In this document: one piece after another, positions 57,101 to 64,000 of the stretch
How positions within the stretch are numbered: the first letter of the stretch is position 1
How the letters are laid out: every line of letters begins with the position of its first letter
Assembly: GCA_029204225.1 (NCBI GenBank)
Contig: CM055093.1
Span: 23,357,912-23,421,911 of the forward strand
Length of the DNA: 64,000 nucleotides
Source: Diphasiastrum complanatum
Taxonomy: Eukaryota; Streptophyta; Lycopodiopsida; Lycopodiales; Lycopodiaceae
Direction: 5' to 3'
The notes under the pieces: model-generated
Told to the model about the DNA's origin: nothing
Database searches by the model: none
What the model saw: only the letters and a program-made list of their open reading frames with translations
Made by a program: the position numbers and the translations under genes

Positions 57101-58753
57101 GAAGTTTGTATTTTCTCAAATGTCCATACATACCAACAAAATCTTGGGAAAACAACCATGGTGATTCAAGTTTTTGATACCCTATTGATATATACAGAGT
57201 ATCCTTTTTTGAGTGTTCAAGATGAATTGTAGATGTTTATGCCAAACATGTAATATTAATGGAAAGGTTGACGATGTTGAATGGCTCCACCTTATAACCC
57301 AATACAAATGTATTGCTCAACATGGAAGGGTGAATAAATATGAAGATAGCCATAAATTATAAAGTGAAACTAGCATAAAAAAGAAACATTTTTGAGGCAG
57401 CAACTATGAGAGCATACTTTAGGACAACACAAATATATTTGTGAGGAATATGGGTATAATACTTTCCCACCATTTTCAATAAATCTTGATCACAATGTCG
57501 ATATATGGGAAAATAGAGCTGAAAATTGTCCAACCATCGTTCAATCATAGTAGGGCTCAATTGTCCATCAAACAATAGTAATGAAGAACCCAAGTGGATG
57601 TAAGAGGTGGCCCGGTAACTATTATGTTGATCTCCAGAAGATTTATGGGAGGTAGTACTGAATATGCTATTGGAATATCATTACCATTTATTATTGTGTT
57701 CTTTTGGAGGAGTATGCATGTAAGAGAGAACTTTGAGCTAAATGCAAGTGGCTAAGCTTTTTTATGTTTACAAATCTATCAAGTGTGATAAAAGATTTCT
57801 ATATGTAGCAGTTCTAACATATCGTAGAGTTGCTGGAGTTAGTACGAATTTCGGTATCTTAGGAGATACCATTGTGGAACCCAAGTAGATTAGAAATCAT
57901 AAACTTGTCTGGCACTAATTTCAGAGCTTTGATTTGAAAATTCTGTGTATTTCCACAAGATCAATATCAATCCAAATAGGATTAAAGGGGTGAATTTTTT
58001 TTTTTCCTATTGTTTTGGTTTTGGTAAACACTTAAAAACTATTGGAATTCAAAATGGTTTTGGTAGACATTTAGAATGCTAATGGTAAACATTAGAATTC
58101 AAAATAGGAAAAAAATAGGATTGAAGGAGCTGAAACTTTTTTTTTCCTATTTTGAATTCTAATGGTTTTCTAATGGTTTTTCTAATGGTAAACATTTATT
58201 TCTAATTGTTTACCAAAACCATTCTAATTGTTTTGGTAAACACTTAGAAATAAATATACTAGTTTATACTTGAATTTTGTATTTTACAATAAACTAGTTA
58301 TTGAATGTAATGCCAGATTTTTTGCTATCAAAACCCCTAACCAAGAACAGAGCTAGATGTTAAGAAACTTTGTGATTCTCGAGCTATGCTTCTAGTTTAA
58401 ACAACTACCAACTTAGTTGTAACTAAAACTAGTATGGTTAGCTTTTTCATTTCAACAAATATTACTTAAGGGAACCTCTATAATCATTTAGTTTCAAGGA
58501 AGAAAGACATAATATATTGATTACAATAAATGTGGGGTTTTTGCCTAATAGGAATTGCTTTTTGTAGGAATTCCGTTTAAAGAAGTACTGTTGGTTAAAT
58601 GACCTATTTCTTACTTTGACTTTTGGTAGCTAGGTTAAGTAACAATAGGGTTAACCAATATGTGCACTTAATACTAAAAATGGTCTAACCTGTTGATGGA
58701 AACTAATCGTTCCTATTTATTTAATCTTGACAATTTAAAATGGTAGAAGATGA
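57101..58753. other. Unassigned AT-rich stretch with short inverted repeats
   Basis: No gene. Between 57980 and 58260 the words TTTTGGTAAACA and AATTCTAATGG and their complements recur several times, forming a potential secondary-structure cluster. Confidence 0.35.
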
Positions 58754-59379
58754 TGTTGTGAAAAATGTCAAAATTGGCAATTTTAGCTCAATTAAACCAT
58801 GTAAATTTATACATAGGTGGGTTCCACACGTGTGAATCCATGTTGCCACATGTGAAGGCTACCCTAGATAGGTTAGATCTCATTCATAGGGTTAGTTAGG
58901 TTTGTTTGGTCATGATTCCTAAATTATAGGACCAAACTCCTCAAATCATGGAGGTAGTTGATCAGCCTAACCATCAAATTGGCAAAACTCTAGGGTTAGG
59001 TAAGATTGACATATTAGGACAAGAAATGTCAATTAGTATCCTTATTACATGCTGGAATTTCACCTAACTTGAGAGGAGAAGAGCCCTATTGTACATACAA
59101 TCTATCATTCCATAGTGAGGAGACAGGTTTTTTGTCTTGAGTTTTTGTGAATGCTTTACTAAATAACAGGTCATACTGGAGGCCGTACCACACACATGTG
59201 GGGTCATTTCCATGTTTGATCAATGCTTTTGATTGCTCTTGATTGTGGGATCCAATATTGCTTTTCTAGATCAAGATTTTGTGACTAGTTTCGCAATAGA
59301 TAGGTGCATCAATCAATCAATCACTCTTGGAGCCTTATGTGAGTTCATTTATGGTCCTTATTAGTACTATTTTTTAACA
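58754..59379 (+). repeat. 5' LTR of a plus-strand Ty1/copia element
   Basis: Starts TGTTGTG at 58754 and ends TTTTTAACA at 59379, immediately before TGGTATCAGATCC (59380-59392), an initiator-Met primer binding site. The 626-bp LTR includes a perfect CACACGTGTG palindrome at 58825-58834. The start is inferred from the TG..CA rule; no second LTR is in the window. Confidence 0.65.
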
Positions 59380-59761
59380 TGGTATCAGATCCAAGTACAA
59401 GAGGATAATCATTGATCAAAGGACAATCCATTTTTTGTTCGGTGCTAAAAAAGCTAGTCTTGTGACGGCAAGTTGAAATCAAGTCTTAGTGTGAAGATTA
59501 TTGATCCAAACTTTGTGAGGGTCAAAATCCATACTATCCACACATGTGGGCAACTCTGTACCTGCATTTAATCTTCATTATTCACAAGATCCAAACATTT
59601 TGCATTTACATCATCTTGATGAATTTTTTGGTGCTAATTCTAGGAAAAGCATCAAGGTATGTTTGCCATCAATTAGATTTGGATTAGTGTCATGAGATCT
59701 TATTATTTGAGGCTGAGTTCAATCCCTTTAAATGTGTTTTATAGGGCTTGAAGAACCATCA

Positions 59762-59764
<3 letters not shown>

Positions 59765-59855
<91 letters not shown>
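59765..59855. repeat. (GA)n microsatellite, about 91 bp
   Basis: Uninterrupted GA/AG tract in the 5' leader of the copia element, between primer binding site and gag. Confidence 0.98.
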
Positions 59856-59859
<4 letters not shown>

Positions 59860-60230
59860 GCCATTTCTTTGTCCAAAAACTTGTAAAATTGACTTGATTT
59901 GATATTTTCTTGATAGAATTTCATCTTATATCTATTCTATCTTTGTGAGGGAGTGTGAGGGACGTGACTAGAAGTCCAAATAAAGGTCTAGAAGTCAAAT
60001 TTAAGGTAATCAAGACAAGTGAAATCTTTGTGAGTTTCTAGATTCAAATCAATGGCAATTTTCTTGAGCATTGTTTTGTAGAAACCTTCCTAAGTATTCT
60101 TTTGAATCAAGATCAAGTGGATCTTGCTACTTGAATCTTTGTGAATTTCAAGTGAGTTGCAAGTGAGCAAATTTTGGAAAAGAATTTAGGGAGGGCTGAG
60201 AAGTATAATCTAGTACAAGTCATTAGGAAG

Positions 60231-60886
60231 ATGGGGTCCATTGGTGGATTCCTTCTTGAACCTAGTGAGAGGTTAAATTCTACAAACTACTCAATATGGA
60301 AAGTAATGATGGAGTCACTCCTAGTCCTCCAAGACCTCTTTGATATTGTCCTAGATAAAGGGGATGAGCCTCTTGGAGGACAAGAGTTGGTAAAATACAC
60401 GAAGAAGGCAATACTAGCACTTCATTGTATTAAGATGAATATTAGTAATGGCCTCTTGAAGGAGGTAGCCTCTTGTATTTTGGCCAAGGAAGCTTGGGAT
60501 TTCTTAAAAACTATATATGAATCCAACAACACTTCAAGAGTGCTTATGCTCAAAAACCAAATCTTACAAAGCATGAGGAGAAGTGATAAAAGTGCACAAC
60601 ATTATGTAGCATGCTCCATGCAAAAGCTAGGATGAGTTCCTTATCATTGCAAGATGGAGATGAGATAGAAAAATTTTCATTCCAAGTCCAAAAGAAGACC
60701 AAGGGGGTCAAGAAGAATCAAATCAAGGAGGCCAAGGAGGAGGATCAAGCATCAAGTTTGAAGGGGAAGATAGACAAGTCTAAGCTATCTCTTTTTGAGT
60801 TGTTTAACAACACTTCATCCAAAGATGGAAAGCACAAGCAATTAGTAACCTACAATATTGAGTTTCATAATACTCATATGATTTAG
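60231..60886 (+). pseudogene. Ty1/copia Gag, frameshifted
   Basis: The frame 60174-60635 has no ATG at its opening; the first is at 60231 (MGSIGGFLLEPSERLNSTNY). SIWKVMMESLLVLQDLFDIV, then KEAWDFLKTIYESN and LKNQILQSMRRSDKSAQHYV, is the copia Gag core. After a frameshift near 60630 the frame 60611-60886 gives a Lys-rich C-terminal part. No zinc knuckle, protease or pol follows; the element is truncated at about 60890. Confidence 0.8.
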
Positions 60887-61526
60887 GAAAAATAACAATT
60901 TAGTCTCTTTAACCGAAGTGTTTCATACTTCCTTGATGTTACTCAACACCATGCATGCAAAAAACATCCAATCATTTATTTCCTAGTTGCACCTTGTGTT
61001 AATGCTCTAGTATTTGTTCTTGTAAATCATCTATACTTACATTGGGTGAAATCAATGTCACAAAGCTTGTAATTTTAAATGACCCATACCTCTTACAACC
61101 TCACAATCAAGATGGTCTGCCCAAGTTTTGTCTTAATTATAGATTCATCCAATCCAAGGGAGATTTTACTTGAAACCACATGTTACACATGCTACTAACC
61201 CCCAAACAAGAATGTTCATGTCTTCAGATTTTTTATGGGTAATAAATTATTTGCAGAATGGTCAAAATACAAATGATAGAATTTTCCACAAGTGCCCAAC
61301 ATCACAACGTAAAAGGAGATTCATCTTATTAATCTGAACTAATTGGACCTCTATAAAACTGAACCATATCAAACATAAGCAATTAAAAAAAGCAAGTCTA
61401 ACATAAGTTGACACATGGAATATCAACCTACAAGGTTATCTCCACCAATGGATGGTGCCATAATCAAATAAATTTCAAAAGTATCAAAATAAAATAACAT
61501 TCCAAGATTATATACCTGATGTGTTG
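60887..61526. other. Unassigned AT-rich stretch
   Basis: No gene or recognised element between the truncated copia and the hAT element. Confidence 0.4.
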
Positions 61527-62203
61527 CAGCGGATCGCGATCCGGAAGGAGCGCGATCCGGATCGCTCGCGTTCCGGGACCAGAAATGCGTCTCGGAACAC
61601 AAAAAAAATTTCAAATTTTTTTATGTGGGCCGCGAGCAGGCAACCCACGGCCCACATAAAATTTTTTGCCTTCTGAGAGTTGGAGAGTGAGAGAGAGCAA
61701 GGATGAGGAGGTGATGGTGGATTGTGGGCAGCGTGGGGCATCGATCTGTGCGTGATCAGGACGGTGGAAGCGACGAGGTGGCGACGTTGTTTTTGGTTTC
61801 AGATCATCTGTATTGAACCCCACAGAGATGCTCATGCTGTTAGTTTTTCCCATTTTTGCTTGTATCAAAAGATATGAATCTCATGCCCCTTTTCCATGCG
61901 TTTTTGACTCTTTTTGCAAAGTAGCTTATAATCATCTGATTGAGGTGCACTTTTAGGCTAAATTGTGTTTCTTCATGCCCTCAAACATGCCTGTGCTGTT
62001 AGTTTCAGATTTTACCGCTTCTAGAAAATGTTTTCGGTTTAGGGCCCAAGTCACATGCGTTTTAGGGTTTAGGGTTGATGTTCTCATCAATCTGAATGTT
62101 GTTGCTACCAACAAAATATTGACATGTGATTGTTTGCTTCCTCTTTTGCAGGTCCAATACATTGGCTGAATCACACGATCTAATACATTGACAAATTCAC
62201 ACG
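61527..62203 (+). mobile_element. 5' end of an hAT transposon
   Basis: CAGCGGATCGCG at 61527 begins a GC-rich segment with repeated GCGATCCGG motifs, A/T runs and a hairpin (ATGTGGGCCG with its complement CGGCCCACAT, about 61621-61655). This looks like the terminal and subterminal part of an hAT element and recalls the 44164 element. The exact terminus is uncertain because the other end is not identified. Confidence 0.45.
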
Positions 62204-62899
62204 ATGCTGGTCCTTGGTAGAGGCATTTGGTCAGAGGTAGAGTTGATAGAGGGAGATGTGGCTATGCACCAGGGATCTGGTGCCCGCAGATGGAGATGCC
62301 TGCATTGTGGCGGCATCTTTACTGGTTCTCTTACCAGGGTTAGGGCCCATTTGCTACAACTCACCAGGCCAGATGGGCGGGGGATAGGCATATCCATTTG
62401 CCCTCGCATATCAGATGCAGAGGTGGAGAGATTGATGGACACATACGGGCGTGATGGTTCATCTCTTGAGCCTTTGAGACCATCTCACAGTGTTGTTCGT
62501 GGGTCAGTGGTAGGAGCAGAGACTAGAGCAGGTTCGGGACATGGTAGAGGTGCAAGGTCCAGAGCAGATGTAGAGGCAGGGCCTAGTCACATGGGGGGAG
62601 ATGTTCCTAGAACATCCAGCACACATGCAAAGGCAGGGCCTAGTCATGTAAGGGGGGGGGGGGGTGTTCGTAGAGCATCCAACACACATGCACCCTCTCG
62701 TCCAGTTGTTCCTTCATCTGTAGGTCCATCTCATCCAGCGTCGTCATCAGCTGCTGATGCACCATTTATAGAGTCAAATCATGCCACAGAGGGCCGCAGC
62801 GATGCAGCAGGCGATGCTCCACAATCAGACACACCTTCAGCACGCCCATCTATTGTTTCTGGTGGGCGTTCTAGACCAAGAGAGTCATTTGTGCAGTAG
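62204..62899 (+). pseudogene. hAT transposase N-terminus with BED zinc finger
   Basis: The 231-codon frame from ATG 62204 contains WRCLHCGGIFTGSLTRVRAH (about residues 30-49), with the CxxC and following His of a BED-type zinc finger that binds transposon ends. A long Ser/His/Arg/Gly-rich disordered region follows, with a duplicated AGPSH motif and a poly-G run near 62653. It ends at TAG 62899. The catalytic hAT core expected next is absent. Confidence 0.75.
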
Positions 62900-63007
62900 A
62901 GAGCGGTTAGGGCTAGGTAGCAGACATTGGATCGAGGTGCGTGGCAGAAACATCATTTTATGCTTTAGTTTGTGGCCTGACAAGTGTTCTATTTCCTTTG
63001 CCAACAG

Positions 63008-63557
63008 GCACGACTCTAGGGAACATAGAGCGAGACATGGTCAAGTTCGAGCGAGGCCTGTATCCTTTTGATCGAGAGCAATGTAAGCTCAGAGATGACC
63101 AGTTGGCGCCTGTCACATGGTGGAGCTTTCATGGCCGCAGTACGTCTAAACTTCAATGACTGGCAGAGAGGGTGTCCTTGCACAGGACTGTTCGGCTTCC
63201 GCCTATGAGCGAAACTGGAGTGTATGGGCCAGCCATCACACGAAGAAGAGAAATAGACTCTCCATTGAGCAGTGCAGGCGGTTGGTGTTTGTGAACACCA
63301 ACGGACGCATGTTGAGACGCACACGCATGCAGGGTGACCGCTTGATCAAGGTGAGTTAGTGACTTTATTAGTATTGCTTGATGTACTTGTGTTTCAAATG
63401 AACTTATTTACAAACGCATAAGTTTGCTAACCATGCCCGTTTGTTTTTGTAGGTGAACCCTGACTCCTGCAAGGTACATACGACAGCTGCTGATCCTCGG
63501 GTGCCACCTACGGAGGAGGAGGTCGAGGATGATATCTATCAGGAGCTACATAGGTAG
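63008..63557 (+). pseudogene. hAT transposase C-terminal dimerisation domain, damaged
   Basis: After an acceptor-like CCTTTGCCAACAG (63007) the frame reads LAPVTWWSFHG, then after a TGA (63157-63159) and a frameshift CSASAYERNWSVWASHHTKK and NRLSIEQCRRLVFVN. This is the diagnostic hAT dimerisation region. The TGA stands where CGA (Arg) fits, a CpG-to-TpG change. A 102-bp intron (63351-63452, AAG|GTGAGT to TTTTTGTAG|GTG) is still recognisable. It leads to PPTEEEVEDDIYQELHR and a TAG at 63555; acidic and basic sequence continues in frame beyond. Confidence 0.8.
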
Positions 63558-64000
63558 GCAGATGCAAAGGCACGATCTACACGACGCCACAGGAGAGCAA
63601 CTCGACGTCAGGAGATGGGAGAGGATGGAGATGATGAGATTTTGGGACATGGAGAGGGATTTGGGCATGGGTACGAGGAGTGGATGGATGAGGGTGATAC
63701 AGAGGCATAGGATGAGGGTGCAGATGAGGGGGGCGAGACATGCAGCACTTATTCGTAGACCCCGATACCGAGACACAGGAGGAGCCAGTCGCAAGTAAAG
63801 TAACTGACTGTGTAACATGTTTGGCTATTCATAAAAAGAATCACTCCCTTTACTAGGAGTTACTTTTATGCCTTAGCAAAATATAAAAAACACTTTTATC
63901 TTTACCAATGGAGTTAGTCTCTTGAATAGATTACCGAGTACAAGAAATATCAATGTTAGGTTTATGACAAAACCCAAATATAACATAAAAAGCATGCAAT
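63558..64000. other. hAT 3' part and unassigned end of window
   Basis: In-frame acidic sequence (EDGDDEILGHGEGFGHGYEE) continues the hAT C-terminus to about 63800 with stops. The remaining 200 bp is AT-rich. The right terminal inverted repeat was not found. Confidence 0.4.

Overview
The window looks like gene-poor nuclear DNA of a land plant with a large, transposon-rich genome. The organism call is inference. It rests on a plant-type cytosolic cyclophilin with a 5'-leader intron, a multi-exon plant Whirly gene stretched over at least 6.4 kb, and a background of nested Ty1/copia and Ty3/gypsy elements, hAT-like DNA transposons and long (AG)n tracts. A non-LTR reverse transcriptase with a restriction-enzyme-like endonuclease, of a kind I associate with ferns and other non-seed plants, makes a fern or lycophyte my best guess, but this is not proven.

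Layout. 1-4724: copy 1 of a 4.7-kb Ty3/gypsy-like element (minus strand). 4725-7740: minus-strand copia remnant that copy 1 abuts inside the integrase. 7870-8280: possible plus-strand polypurine tract and LTR remnant. 9146-11000: 3' end of another minus-strand copia (RNase H, polypurine tract, 1.04-kb LTR). 11000-16650: mostly unassigned DNA with one inverted-repeat element. 16671-18357: intact cyclophilin gene on the minus strand with 3' sequence, CDS, 870-bp leader intron, leader exon and TATA/CCAAT-like promoter. 18550-19101: small tandem and foldback repeats. 20475-24480: plus-strand copia gag and protease/integrase pieces split by an unassigned insertion. 24476-30306: nearly complete minus-strand copia with both LTRs, nested in the previous one. 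31408-37097: copy 2 of the gypsy-like element plus flanking accessory ORFs. 37114-39271: two long (AG)n tracts. 39495-41279: an uninterrupted 594-codon non-LTR RT/endonuclease ORF. 47782-54208: six spliced exons of a Whirly gene (plus strand), with a candidate first exon at 41756. The introns of this gene hold an hAT-type and a Mutator-like non-autonomous element, a copia LTR and a degenerate gypsy element. 56790-57100: three tandem tRNA-like (SINE-head) units. 58754-60886: 5' half of a plus-strand copia. 61527-63557 and beyond: an hAT transposon whose transposase keeps the BED finger and dimerisation domain but has lost its catalytic core.

Only two host genes are supported. Cyclophilin is a protein-folding enzyme of the cytosol. 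Whirly is a single-strand DNA-binding protein, in other plants organellar and/or nuclear. They are unrelated in function and about 23 kb or more apart; there is no operon-like organisation. Everything else is mobile DNA or its debris. Several LTRs carry perfect ACGT-core palindromes (G-box or TGACGTCA), so some of these elements may respond to light or stress.
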